This document shows, one piece after another, positions 35,691-44,001 of a stretch of DNA of 64,000 nt (position 1 is its first letter; each line of letters begins with the position of its first letter). The position numbers were made by a program, and so were the translations under genes. Source of the DNA: Porphyromonadaceae bacterium UBA7572 (GTDB lineage Bacteria > Bacteroidota > Bacteroidia > Bacteroidales > Muribaculaceae); assembly GCA_002476625.1 (NCBI GenBank), contig DLLC01000063.1, positions 1 to 64,000 of the forward strand, given 5' to 3'. The notes under the pieces were generated by a model that had not been told where the DNA came from, made no database searches, and saw only the letters and a list, made by a program, of their open reading frames with translations.

Positions 35691-35788
35691 CCTCACACAG
35701 ATCTCACGGATCTCACGGAATTTTTTTTGCTGCCCGTGAGAGGGTTCATCTTTTTGGCCTCACACAGATCTCACGGATCTCACAGAGG
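35691..35788 (+). repeat. Two direct copies of a CTCACACAGATCTCACGGAT repeat
   Basis: Copies at about 35691-35720 and 35758-35788 share CCTCACACAGATCTCACGGA and continue with TCTCAC. Each contains the smaller unit ATCTCACGG twice. They lie at the 3' side of the GxxExxY gene and mirror an inverted copy on its 5' side. Confidence 0.85.
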
Positions 35789-35824
35789 TTTTTTTGTGCG
35801 TAATTTTTTAGATCATTATCTTTT

Positions 35825-36202
35825 TTAATAGCCGTTTACTATTCTGTGGAGTCCATTTTTAAAGTCCTTCTCGTTGAAATTAATCAGATACCCAATTCTT
35901 AATTTCGATAGTTTCAGATACGATAACACTTGTTTGTAATGCACGGGCTCCAAATTTTCTACAGATTTCAGTTCTATCACAATTTTATCGTTCACAAGAA
36001 TATCAATTCGATAGTTTTTCCCTAAATCCACACCCTTATAGACGACAGGAATACTAACTTGGTTCATTGCTTTCAAACCCGCACATTTAAATTCATAGAG
36101 CATCGCTTTCTCATACACATCTTCCAGCAATCCCGGTCCAAGATGGTTATACACCTCCATAGCACAGTGAATAATCTTATATGTCAGCTCATCATCAGTC
36201 AT
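35825..36202 (-). CDS. GxxExxY family protein
   Basis: 125 residues. The name-giving motif is GLLEDVY within NHLGPGLLEDVYEKAM (residues 18-33). The rest follows the family: YRIDILVNDKIVIELKSVEN (a PD-(D/E)xK-like D-x(n)-ExK core) and HYKQVLSYLKLSKLRIGYLINF. The fold resembles restriction endonucleases, but the function is not known. It is a single gene bracketed by inverted repeats of one kind, which is often seen for this family and suggests mobility. Confidence 0.92.
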   Translation of the reverse strand: MTDDELTYKIIHCAMEVYNHLGPGLLEDVYEKAMLYEFKCAGLKAMNQVSIPVVYKGVDLGKNYRIDILVNDKIVIELKSVENLEPVHYKQVLSYLKLSKLRIGYLINFNEKDFKNGLHRIVNGY

Positions 36203-36232
36203 AAATCCATCAAATCAAAAAATTTAAAAAAA

Positions 36233-36305
36233 CTCCGTGTGATCCGTGTGATATGTGTGAGAACAAATCCATCAAAATTAACACCATCCGCGAGATCCGC
36301 GTGAG
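36233..36305 (-). repeat. Inverted copies of the flanking repeat on the other side of the GxxExxY gene
   Basis: CTCCGTGTGATCCGTGTGAT at 36233-36252, running on to 36261, is the reverse complement of a diverged copy of the left repeat (CTCACACA-TATCACACGGAT). A weaker copy, ATCCGCGAGATCCGCGTGAG, lies at about 36287-36305. Confidence 0.75.
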
Positions 36306-36313
36306 TAAAAAGG

Positions 36314-37267
36314 TTACAGGGTGGAGAGCAAAGCCTTGCAGCGGTGCTCGTGCGAGATAATCATATAAGCCATCATGATATTGAGCACCACCAGCTCAAA
36401 AGCAAAATACAGCCATGGCATCTGAATAATCACCGAAATGAACATGGCGATAATGCGAGTGTTGAACGAGAGCATATTCGTGTACTTCATCAGCGGCAAC
36501 GACTTGGCACGAAAAGCGTCACGGAACTCCTGTGGAATCTCTCCATCGCCATAACGCTGCTTCAGAGCTCTGCGCAATCGCTGCATATTTGGCGTGAGCA
36601 CCTCCTGGTTGGCTGTATAGTTGCGATACACCGTCATCGTGAGCTTCTTCATGAAATTGCCACTCCACGTAAGGCCAGCGTTCTCCTTGTCGAGCGCCTC
36701 GGTGCTGTCGAGCTCGCTACCGTCTTTCCCTTTAAGGAAAAAGAGGTGAAACTGCCGGTAGTAGTCGGCCATAGCGGCCTGCTTAGCGTGGCAAGCGCCC
36801 GCACACACAGCCAGCACCCAGATAAGCCACTGGTGCTGTGCGAAATACTGACCACCCAGCAACTTGTCGCCAAAGTTGATTTCGCGAAACACGAGGGCAA
36901 AGTAGATGGCAAAGAACCACAGGTCGCCACTAAGCCCGTCGAGGATTCGCCCAATGCGGGAATACTGCTTGGTAAGGCGCGCCAACTGGCCGTCGGCACT
37001 GTCGTAAGTGTTTGCCCAGACGATGAAGAATATGCCCAAATAATTAAGCCACATATTGGCTGGCTCCCCGAAGTACAAGAGAATGCCTCCGGCCACGCCC
37101 AAAAATATCGACGCGATGGTCACCACATTCGGCGTTACGCCCAATTTGGCAAACAGCCAAGCCCAGGCAAACCCTAACGGACGATAGAAGAACAGGTCGA
37201 TATGCTCCTCTGTGTCCATCGACTTGAGCGACTGCCTGTATGATTTTTTAATTTCCTTAAAATCCAT
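36314..37267 (-). CDS. CDP-alcohol phosphatidyltransferase family enzyme
   Basis: 317 residues with several membrane helices. The signature D-x2-D-G-x2-A-R-x8-G-x3-D-x3-D is intact: DSADGQLARLTKQYSRIGRI followed by LDGLSGD. It joins a CDP-activated alcohol to a lipid or polar alcohol in the inner membrane. Beyond residue ~170 it has an unusual long cytosolic stretch (KGKDGSELDSTEALDKEN). It is last in a three-gene operon with a nucleotidyltransferase and an ATP-grasp-like protein, which suggests a non-standard phospholipid headgroup; an inositol-type product is one possibility. Confidence 0.92.
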   Translation of the reverse strand: MDFKEIKKSYRQSLKSMDTEEHIDLFFYRPLGFAWAWLFAKLGVTPNVVTIASIFLGVAGGILLYFGEPANMWLNYLGIFFIVWANTYDSADGQLARLTKQYSRIGRILDGLSGDLWFFAIYFALVFREINFGDKLLGGQYFAQHQWLIWVLAVCAGACHAKQAAMADYYRQFHLFFLKGKDGSELDSTEALDKENAGLTWSGNFMKKLTMTVYRNYTANQEVLTPNMQRLRRALKQRYGDGEIPQEFRDAFRAKSLPLMKYTNMLSFNTRIIAMFISVIIQMPWLYFAFELVVLNIMMAYMIISHEHRCKALLSTL

Positions 37268-37279
37268 ATTTTCTGATTT

Positions 37280-38152
37280 TCATTTCTTTTCCTGTGCCGA
37301 CTTCACAATGGCGAGCACACGTTTTGCAATGTATGGAGCAGCCTCGGTGCGGCATGGGGCGAAGCTGGGCCAGTCGTTAAAGTCGATAATGCGCACTTGC
37401 CCGTCGGGGGCCACGATGCAGTCACCGCCATACACTTCCACACTCAGCTCACCCGCCGCCTGCTGGCAGATGGCCTTAAAGTGCTTCTCGTCGAACTTGA
37501 TGCCTTGGCTCTTTCCGTTCACTTCCTCCCAGCCATATTTGCTGTGGCCTGCGTCGTAGGGATAGAACCAGTAGAAGAACGGAGTGCCGTTCACACCATA
37601 GAACTTCACGAGGTCGCCCTCCAGATGCACATTGATTACGGCGCGCTTGATGCCACGTAAAAAATACTCTTGAAGCACTTCCTGCGCCTCATCGGGGTGG
37701 CGCACATACGACACATCCTCCTTATGCATGGCATGGAAATCGCCTCGCTTAATCCAGCAGCTCTTGAAGCCGCTCTTTTTAAGCATGGGTTTGATGGCCT
37801 CGTCGGTGTTCACAATGAGGCTCTCCGGATAAGGGATGCCATTGCCCAAAAGAATGCGGGTCATCCGCTCGCGCGTGCAGTTTTCGATACCGTAGCCCGA
37901 GTTTATCACTATCTTGCCTGCGTCTTCAGCCTTTTGCAGGTTGGCTATCGAAGCCTGCTCACGACACATGTTAAGAATCACATTCTCCTCCACGCCATGA
38001 GTGTTGAACTGCTCCTCGCTGTAAATGTTCACAAGGCATCCGCGCTTGCGAAGCTGCTCGGCTGCGGCATTGAGAATGGCAGCGTCGTTGCCAATATGAT
38101 TGGGCGAATATGCGCCTGCACGCATAATTGCCGCTATTTTAATTTCAGCCAT
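37280..38152 (-). CDS. ATP-grasp-like protein
   Basis: 290 residues. An N-terminal Rossmann-like part (IMRAGAYSPNHIGNDAAIL) leads into an ATP-grasp-type core: PYPESLIVNTDE, CWIKRGDFHAMHKEDV, AVINVHLEGDLVKFYGV, and a metal site VRIIDFNDWPSFAPCR. No peptide ligase name can be given. The gene sits between the nucleotidyltransferase (15 bp) and the CDP-alcohol transferase (12 bp), so it should act on the same headgroup. Confidence 0.8.
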   Translation of the reverse strand: MAEIKIAAIMRAGAYSPNHIGNDAAILNAAAEQLRKRGCLVNIYSEEQFNTHGVEENVILNMCREQASIANLQKAEDAGKIVINSGYGIENCTRERMTRILLGNGIPYPESLIVNTDEAIKPMLKKSGFKSCWIKRGDFHAMHKEDVSYVRHPDEAQEVLQEYFLRGIKRAVINVHLEGDLVKFYGVNGTPFFYWFYPYDAGHSKYGWEEVNGKSQGIKFDEKHFKAICQQAAGELSVEVYGGDCIVAPDGQVRIIDFNDWPSFAPCRTEAAPYIAKRVLAIVKSAQEKK

Positions 38153-38167
38153 AATCGCTATTTTAAT

Positions 38168-38869
38168 TTATTCATTAATGAATTTCTGTGCCACTGCTAT
38201 GTCGCTCGCATGGTCCACGTCAATGATTTTATCGATGCTGTAAGCCTGGAGATTGAATCCCTCAGCCACAAGCGCGCGCTGGAAATTGCGCATTCTCGAC
38301 ACCCCCTGCGCTATGCACTTGTCGAGCACGGGGAAAGCCTTGTCGGTGATAGCGTAGATGCCGCCCGACACATACTTGGCGCCGCTGAACGCCTCGTCGC
38401 GAAACGCCTTGATGCGCATGCTCGCCTCATCCACCTCCACATAAAGGGGCTTCTCGTCCTCAATAAATGGGGTCACGGCCCACATGCCGTCGTGCTCCGT
38501 GTCGGCCTCAAAGGCATCAATATACCTCGCAAAGTCACGCTCCTTGAAAATGGTGTCTACCGTGGTGAGGCAGAATTTTCCTTTCTTCATCACCTTGCTC
38601 AATTCCCAGAAGCTGTGCATGGAGCTTGGCGTGGTCTTCACCACCACATTCAGCGGCACAGGCAGCCGAAGGGTGCTTAAAAACTCGCGCACCTCCGTCA
38701 TGTGCTCATTCACTATAATGCTGATGCTCTCGGCATTGCACCGGCAAAATATTCTAATCAGCCTCTCCACCATAGGCTCACCGTTTAGCTCAACGAGTGG
38801 CTTTGGCTTTGCCACCCCTTCCTGCGCCAGCCGAGAGCCTTCACCAGCGGCTATAATTCCGTAATTCAT
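38168..38869 (-). CDS. Sugar- or polyol-phosphate nucleotidyltransferase
   Basis: 233 residues of the NTP_transferase fold: IIAAGEGSRLAQEGVAKPKP (NTP loop with Lys), LNGEPMVERLIRIF, CLTTVDTIF (metal Asp), and KYVSGGIYAITDKAF. It probably activates a phosphorylated alcohol with CTP or another NTP to feed the CDP-alcohol transferase two genes down. First in the three-gene operon. Confidence 0.88.
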   Translation of the reverse strand: MNYGIIAAGEGSRLAQEGVAKPKPLVELNGEPMVERLIRIFCRCNAESISIIVNEHMTEVREFLSTLRLPVPLNVVVKTTPSSMHSFWELSKVMKKGKFCLTTVDTIFKERDFARYIDAFEADTEHDGMWAVTPFIEDEKPLYVEVDEASMRIKAFRDEAFSGAKYVSGGIYAITDKAFPVLDKCIAQGVSRMRNFQRALVAEGFNLQAYSIDKIIDVDHASDIAVAQKFINE

Positions 38870-38992
38870 AACACTTTTAAATCTATAACCGTCAAAGAAC
38901 CGTAAAACCGAAGAACTGTGTCGTCTTAACTTCTCTGACTCCTAAAAATCTAATTTCCAACCTCTAATCTCTGATTTCTAACCTCTTAAAAA

Positions 38993-40084
38993 TCAATCTT
39001 TAGTGAGATCAAGCACCACATTGTCCTTACTGTGGTCGAAATACTGCTTGCGCAGGGGATTGCGGGTGGCCTCGTCGTAGCGGGCGCGGTTGCGCGCTAT
39101 GTCGATGGCGGCATACACTGCCTGACGCATTGAATTTTCATTCGCTACGCCCTTGCCGGCTATGTCATAGCCAGTGCCATGGTCGGGGCTTGTGCGCACA
39201 ATGGGCAGTCCGGCTGTGAAATTCACACCATCGTTCATCGCCAACGTCTTGAATGGGGCAAGTCCCTGGTCGTGATACATCGCCAGCACACCGTCGAAGT
39301 GGCGATATTGCTCATTGCCGAAGAAGCCATCGGCGGCATAAGGCCCGAAGCAGAGAATCTTCTCATCGTAGGCCTCCTGAATGGCAGGTGCAATCACCTC
39401 ATTCTCCTCCTTGCCGAGCAACCCGTTCTCGCCAGCGTGTGGATTCAGCGCCAGCACTGCAATGCGCGGCCCCTGAATGCCGAAATCGCGCTTGAGCGAG
39501 TGGTTGAAAATCCTGACTTTCTCCAAGATGCGGTCTTTTGTGATGGCAGCCGGCACCTCGGATATAGGCATGTGGGTGGTGACGAGTGCCACGCGAATCT
39601 TGTCGCTGAACAGCACCATCAACGCCTTCTCACCATCGCCCGCGCTTGCCTCAAGATACTCGGTGTGGCCCGGAAACTGGAATTCTGCACTCTGGATATT
39701 CTCCTTGCTGATAGGAGCGGTGACAATAGCGTCGATAGTGCCATTCTTCAAGTCGGCCACGGCTGCCTCAAGCGCCATGAATGCGGCACGCCCCGCCTGA
39801 TGGTCGGGCACGCCCATATCCACCTTGATGTCGTCGGTGGTCACTTCCACAAGGTTAGGAAGAGTCTCTTTCAGTTGTGTGGCTGATTTAGTGATATTCA
39901 CTTGATATGCAGGCATGTCAATGGCCTTGCGGTGATACGCCATAATCTTGCTCGACCCATAGATTACGGGCGTGCACAGCTCAATCATAGCAGGATTCGC
40001 GAAGGTCTTCAAAATCACTTCATAGCCTATTCCATTGGTGTCCCCTTGGGTAATGCCAATGCGTATTTTCTTCTCGTTTGCCAT
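38993..40084 (-). CDS. pdxA: 4-hydroxythreonine-4-phosphate dehydrogenase PdxA
   Basis: 363 residues, the normal size. Signatures: IRIGITQGDTNGIGYEVILK, FPGHTEYLEASAGDG (metal His), NPHAGENGLLGKEE, MYHDQGLAPFKTLAMNDGVN and SPDHGTGYDIAGKGVANENS. It oxidises 4-phosphohydroxy-L-threonine in the DXP-dependent pyridoxal phosphate pathway. The 123-bp gap to the nucleotidyltransferase has degenerate CTAAT-type repeats, so the two may be separate transcripts. Confidence 0.97.
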   Translation of the reverse strand: MANEKKIRIGITQGDTNGIGYEVILKTFANPAMIELCTPVIYGSSKIMAYHRKAIDMPAYQVNITKSATQLKETLPNLVEVTTDDIKVDMGVPDHQAGRAAFMALEAAVADLKNGTIDAIVTAPISKENIQSAEFQFPGHTEYLEASAGDGEKALMVLFSDKIRVALVTTHMPISEVPAAITKDRILEKVRIFNHSLKRDFGIQGPRIAVLALNPHAGENGLLGKEENEVIAPAIQEAYDEKILCFGPYAADGFFGNEQYRHFDGVLAMYHDQGLAPFKTLAMNDGVNFTAGLPIVRTSPDHGTGYDIAGKGVANENSMRQAVYAAIDIARNRARYDEATRNPLRKQYFDHSKDNVVLDLTKD

Positions 40085-40238
40085 TAAATAATCGTTATTT
40101 CGTTGGTTTTGAGAGCAATGTAAAACACTCTCCCACCACTATGTTAATAATCTACAAAATTACGCAAAAATCCCCACAACTGCAACCACAAGCCAAGCCA
40201 ACCGTTTCTTGCACATATCAGCCATACTTCCAAACAAA

Positions 40239-40279
40239 CAATGGACTCCGATTTTGTGCTTGTCAATCGAAGTCCATTG
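40239..40279 (-). terminator. Hairpin after the YitT gene
   Basis: CAATGGACT (40239-40247) pairs with AGTCCATTG (40271-40279) and continues inward with one mismatch. On the minus strand TTTGTTTG follows. It probably ends the YitT transcript; the U-run is weak. Confidence 0.6.
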
Positions 40280-40328
40280 CTTGATATATTGTTCATGTCG
40301 CTAACCGCTGTCGATAACGGGGGCACAG

Positions 40329-41351
40329 TTATTCGGGGTTGATGTCTCCTTCCATGGGCAGAGGCTTGAAGCCTTCGCCATAGATGTCGTAGGCATCAGT
40401 CACCACCACAAACGCCTTGGGATCGGCAATACGAATTTGCTGCTTCACCGACATCACCTCACGGCTGCCCACCACCAGGAACAGCATCTCCTTGTCGTTG
40501 CCAGTGTATAGGCCATGGCTCTTGATGACGGTGGCTGTGCGGTCGAGGTCTTTAAGAATATAGTCGTGCAGCGAGTGCAACTCCTTGTCGCTGATCACGA
40601 ATATGATTTTATCGTTGGCGCTACCATTAATCACATACGCCACAGTGCGCGACGACACATACACCGATATCAGCGAGTAGAACGACAGCAACCATGATGG
40701 TGAAGCGGCGTCCTGAGCATCCACGCCCACCCCGAAGCCTATCACCAGAAGACCCAGTGCCACCACGGTGCCGTCACTGATAAGAATGGCGGTGGAGAAT
40801 GGTATGTGGAGGTATTTCTGCATAATCATACTGATCACGTCGGTTCCGCCAGAAGTGGCGCCCCCACGCACAATCAGTCCACAGCCAAGGCCTATAAACA
40901 CAGCCCCCACTATACTGGTGAGCATCAAATGATCCGACATATTCACCACTCCGCCCAGCAGTTGCGCAGGATCAAGCGCACGCAGTGCCTCTGCCGAGGG
41001 GTATGACAAGCGCTCAATGGTGTTCATCAGAAATGGCGTGAGCAGCACCGACACGATGGTGCGACCGCCAAACTTACTGCCGAGTAGCAACATGGAAGTG
41101 ATGAGCAGCGGAATATCGAGCATATAGCCAAAATATCCCACCTGAATGCTTGGAAAAACATTGTGCAGCACAATGCTGAGTCCATACACGCCGCCCGGCA
41201 CTATGTTGTAGGGGTTGATGAAGATAGTGAATCCTACCGACATGCTCACGCAGCCAAGCAGGATGCATGACCAGGTGCGCGCCTGAAGTTTCCAGTCAAT
41301 CACAGGGTCGTTGCCCACAAGGAATACTCGAATTTTTTGTTTTAAGCTCAT
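40329..41351 (-). CDS. YitT family membrane protein (DUF161/DUF2179)
   Basis: 340 residues. Five to six membrane helices (e.g. TWSCILLGCVSMSVGFTIF, MLTSIVGAVFIGLGCGLIV, GGATSGGTDVISMIMQKYL, the family's hallmark loop) are followed by a C-terminal cytosolic DUF2179 domain (~260-340, KDLDRTATVIKSHGLYTG). The likely role is an ion or small-molecule carrier; its substrate is not known. Confidence 0.9.
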   Translation of the reverse strand: MSLKQKIRVFLVGNDPVIDWKLQARTWSCILLGCVSMSVGFTIFINPYNIVPGGVYGLSIVLHNVFPSIQVGYFGYMLDIPLLITSMLLLGSKFGGRTIVSVLLTPFLMNTIERLSYPSAEALRALDPAQLLGGVVNMSDHLMLTSIVGAVFIGLGCGLIVRGGATSGGTDVISMIMQKYLHIPFSTAILISDGTVVALGLLVIGFGVGVDAQDAASPSWLLSFYSLISVYVSSRTVAYVINGSANDKIIFVISDKELHSLHDYILKDLDRTATVIKSHGLYTGNDKEMLFLVVGSREVMSVKQQIRIADPKAFVVVTDAYDIYGEGFKPLPMEGDINPE

Positions 41352-41388
41352 AGCTGATAATTGTGTTAATGCCTTTCCAGTAATATTG

Positions 41389-41418
41389 CAAAGTTAAGCA
41401 AATTTTGGAAGAACACAA
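41389..41418 (-). promoter_or_regulatory. Promoter of the YitT gene
   Basis: Minus strand: TTG at 41416-41418, a 19-nt spacer, TAACTTTG at 41389-41396. The start is near 41383. Confidence 0.75.
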
Positions 41419-41459
41419 AGAAGGCAGCCTCTGCGCACCGCACAAAAAACTGCCTTCTT
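41417..41459 (-). terminator. Hairpin after the endonuclease gene
   Basis: AAGAAGGCAG (about 41418-41427) pairs with CTGCCTTCTT (41450-41459). On the minus strand TGTGTTCTTCC follows, a poor U-run. It borders the YitT promoter. Confidence 0.5.
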
Positions 41460-41493
41460 CCGTTATTTCAAATCCCTGAAAAGGGACGGATGG

Positions 41494-43593
41494 CTACTGG
41501 GCCAAAATCATATTGATGAGATGTGTGACATCAGTCACGTCCACATTACCGTCGGCATTCACGTCGCACCTCTCGGCAGGAGCGGTAGCGATGCTCAGAA
41601 TGTGATTAATTAGAGCCGTCACATCTGTCACATCCAATTTCCCGTCAGCGTTGATATCGCCCGTCAGCACTTCCGCGTCTTTCAGCGTCACGTTCCTGGA
41701 CGTGGAGTAGTCCGACTCTGTGCCATCAGTATAGACTGCCTTCACCCTATACGTGAACGTGCCGTATTTGGCCAAATCTCTCACCGTATACCAGGTGTCG
41801 GTAATGCCGGTAATCTCACGCTTCAAGCTGTCGCCAACCTCAGCCACAGCTCTAAGGGGCGCATTCTCCGACAGCGAGGTGGCATTGCCAGCGTACACTT
41901 TCACATGGGTGAGCAGCACGCGTTTTTTCGATGCCAAGTTCTCTATCTTCACTTTGCAAGCGCCATCAGCCACGCCTTGCAGCAGCACTGGATAGGAAGC
42001 TGCGTCATACGAAAGCGTCACCGTCTTGCTGTCAAGTTCCGCGCCCTGAGCATTAAGCGCGCTGATTTTCATCTGCACGTTGGAGTCTTTACTATACGGA
42101 GCGGCATCGGCTATCACGGTGAGTACTCCTTTTGAAGTCTGCAAGTCGATTGACGGACTGGTGATTGCGCCCATGGAGCTACCAGTGCCCAAGCGCAGCG
42201 CAGTCTTCTCCTTGTAGGTGGAGCCAGACTGCTCCCAAGTGGTGTTGCCCGCACTCAAATCCTCATCGAGCAGGAGCGTCACATTGCCAGGGGTTGGGGG
42301 CCGCACACCACCCTTTCCTTCCACATACAGCGTGTAGGACTGCACTCCCTCAACAGCCTTCCATGACGCTTTGAAGGAGCTGGGCGTGATGTCCTTTGCC
42401 GGGTTGGTCTCCATGATATCAATACATGTGCCGTGAAGATTGACCACCGTCTTCAGGTTGCCAGATGTAAGGGTGAGTGTGCCCTGCGACTCTCCATGCC
42501 GCCTGATGCCGAACCACACTGCCAGTTTCGAGCCCTGTTCCGCGTCGGCTGCGGAGATATACGTGCTGGTAATGCCAGAGTATTTCTCCGTAGTGAAGAA
42601 GAACCCTTCACCCGACACCGTCGCTGTAATGCCTTCTGTAAGGTTTTGCGCCTTCACGTCAAGATGTATGCCTACAAAGCCATCAGAGTTGCCCGAAAAT
42701 TCCAAAGAGGAGCCATTTTCAGGCTGCAAAATTCTGGGCTGGTCAACCGACCCGTCCTCATACCAAGCCACATCTTGCTTGTCGCCCCAGATGTATTCCA
42801 CCAGCTCGGGGTGGTCGATAAAGGGATTGCGGTTGCGCTGAAGGTCGTAGGCCGCGTTGTTGCGCTTGATTTCCTTCTCGCTCACGGGATCCTGACGGTG
42901 CCATTTGAGCATCAGGTTCAGATACCAAGACTTATACACCGGGTAGCTGGTGCCGTCGAGGATATTGCCCGCCGTGCCGTTGCCAGCCCAACTGCCTATC
43001 TTGGTGTTGTAGCGAGTGGCCATATAGAAATAGGTGCGCGCAAAGTCGCCCTTGTATTCGTCGTCGGGCTCCCACACCTTGCCGGTGTAGCCAGGAGCGG
43101 TGCAGTTGCCTAAGCGTCCCTTTCCATAGTAGCCGTCGTTTGAAAGCCGTGTGCCGCCCTCGCACTCTCCATAGGGGTAGCTGCTGCGCTGATTGTTCAC
43201 ATAGCCATCGGTGGGAAGCACATGGAAGAGGTCGCTCTTCATGGGCGACTGCTCCTTGAACCAGCTCTGCGGAAACGAGTGCTCACGGTTCACCGACTGG
43301 CCTATCCTGCTGTAGCTCTTATTGATACGGCTGTCGCCCACCTTATATTTCACATTGCTGTACATGTCGATGAAATAGCCGTCTTCGGCATCGGTGTAGG
43401 GATACGCGTCCTCAAAAAGATTACTGTAAGAAATCACCTTTGTGTTGGCGGATATAATGGTGCAAAGCTGTGAGAGCAATGCTTTCTGCTTCTTGCCTTC
43501 CGCGCTCTTATAGTAACCGGCAGGCTGTTCGGCGGCCAGCACGGCAAAGCCCACCAGCAGCCACAGGCTGAAAAAAGTAAATAACTTCTTCAT
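41494..43593 (-). CDS. Secreted endonuclease I with dockerin-like C-terminus
   Basis: 699 residues from ATG 43593 (another ATG lies 6 nt upstream). A signal peptide (FFSLWLLVGFAVLA) precedes an endonuclease I domain (~20-270, with SVNREHSFPQSWF and DLFHVLPTDGYVNNQRS, the His/Asn metal-binding core), Ig-like/choice-of-anchor repeats, a fibronectin type III-like module (ITPSSFKASWKAVEGVQSYT) and two EF-hand dockerin-type repeats (GDINADGKLDVTDVTALINH, CDVNADGNVDVTDVTHLINM). It likely digests extracellular DNA or RNA for nutrient or matrix use. The dockerin-like tail implies calcium binding and display; no cohesin was seen in this window. Confidence 0.92.
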   Translation of the reverse strand: MKKLFTFFSLWLLVGFAVLAAEQPAGYYKSAEGKKQKALLSQLCTIISANTKVISYSNLFEDAYPYTDAEDGYFIDMYSNVKYKVGDSRINKSYSRIGQSVNREHSFPQSWFKEQSPMKSDLFHVLPTDGYVNNQRSSYPYGECEGGTRLSNDGYYGKGRLGNCTAPGYTGKVWEPDDEYKGDFARTYFYMATRYNTKIGSWAGNGTAGNILDGTSYPVYKSWYLNLMLKWHRQDPVSEKEIKRNNAAYDLQRNRNPFIDHPELVEYIWGDKQDVAWYEDGSVDQPRILQPENGSSLEFSGNSDGFVGIHLDVKAQNLTEGITATVSGEGFFFTTEKYSGITSTYISAADAEQGSKLAVWFGIRRHGESQGTLTLTSGNLKTVVNLHGTCIDIMETNPAKDITPSSFKASWKAVEGVQSYTLYVEGKGGVRPPTPGNVTLLLDEDLSAGNTTWEQSGSTYKEKTALRLGTGSSMGAITSPSIDLQTSKGVLTVIADAAPYSKDSNVQMKISALNAQGAELDSKTVTLSYDAASYPVLLQGVADGACKVKIENLASKKRVLLTHVKVYAGNATSLSENAPLRAVAEVGDSLKREITGITDTWYTVRDLAKYGTFTYRVKAVYTDGTESDYSTSRNVTLKDAEVLTGDINADGKLDVTDVTALINHILSIATAPAERCDVNADGNVDVTDVTHLINMILAQ

Positions 43594-43641
43594 ATACATC
43601 TTCACTTTTTAAAATAGTTTTTTTTCAAAAAAAATCCTTAT

Positions 43642-43971
43642 TCACAAAAAACTTTTCAAACAGTTTAGAATTCTATAGATATGCTCATTAGGACAATGCA
43701 ATTCTTGAAAATCCTCCTGTTCGTCTTCCAAAAGGTAATCAACAATGGTTTTAACGTCTGCCTTTTGTTCTTCTGTTAATAGTTACTCCACAATAAAGTC
43801 TGCAGTATCAAATCCTGCCTCTTCAATCCAAGGATTATCTTTGAGAAGATTACTCCTTGTTTCTTTTGCATTTTTTCCAAAAGCTCTACCGAGTATCTGA
43901 CAACACTCCACACCATTACCATTTGGGCCTTGCGTGAAACCTCCTGTAGTGTAAAAAATGTATTCTGACAT
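43642..43971 (-). pseudogene. Small conserved hypothetical protein split by an in-frame TAA
   Basis: The ATG at 43971 opens a 62-codon frame ending TAA at 43783-43785. The same frame then continues without a stop for 46 codons to TGA at 43642. The downstream part (LLTEEQKADVKTIVDYLLED, then DEQEDFQELHC) reads as a natural continuation of DFIVE, so one codon (probably GAA or CAA) seems to have become TAA. The whole would be about 109 residues, cytosolic, with no catalytic motif seen. It could be a real loss, a sequencing error, or a genuine 62-residue protein. Confidence 0.65.
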
Positions 43972-44001
43972 AAAAAACTTTCGGTATGCTATATCGGTAT
44001 G

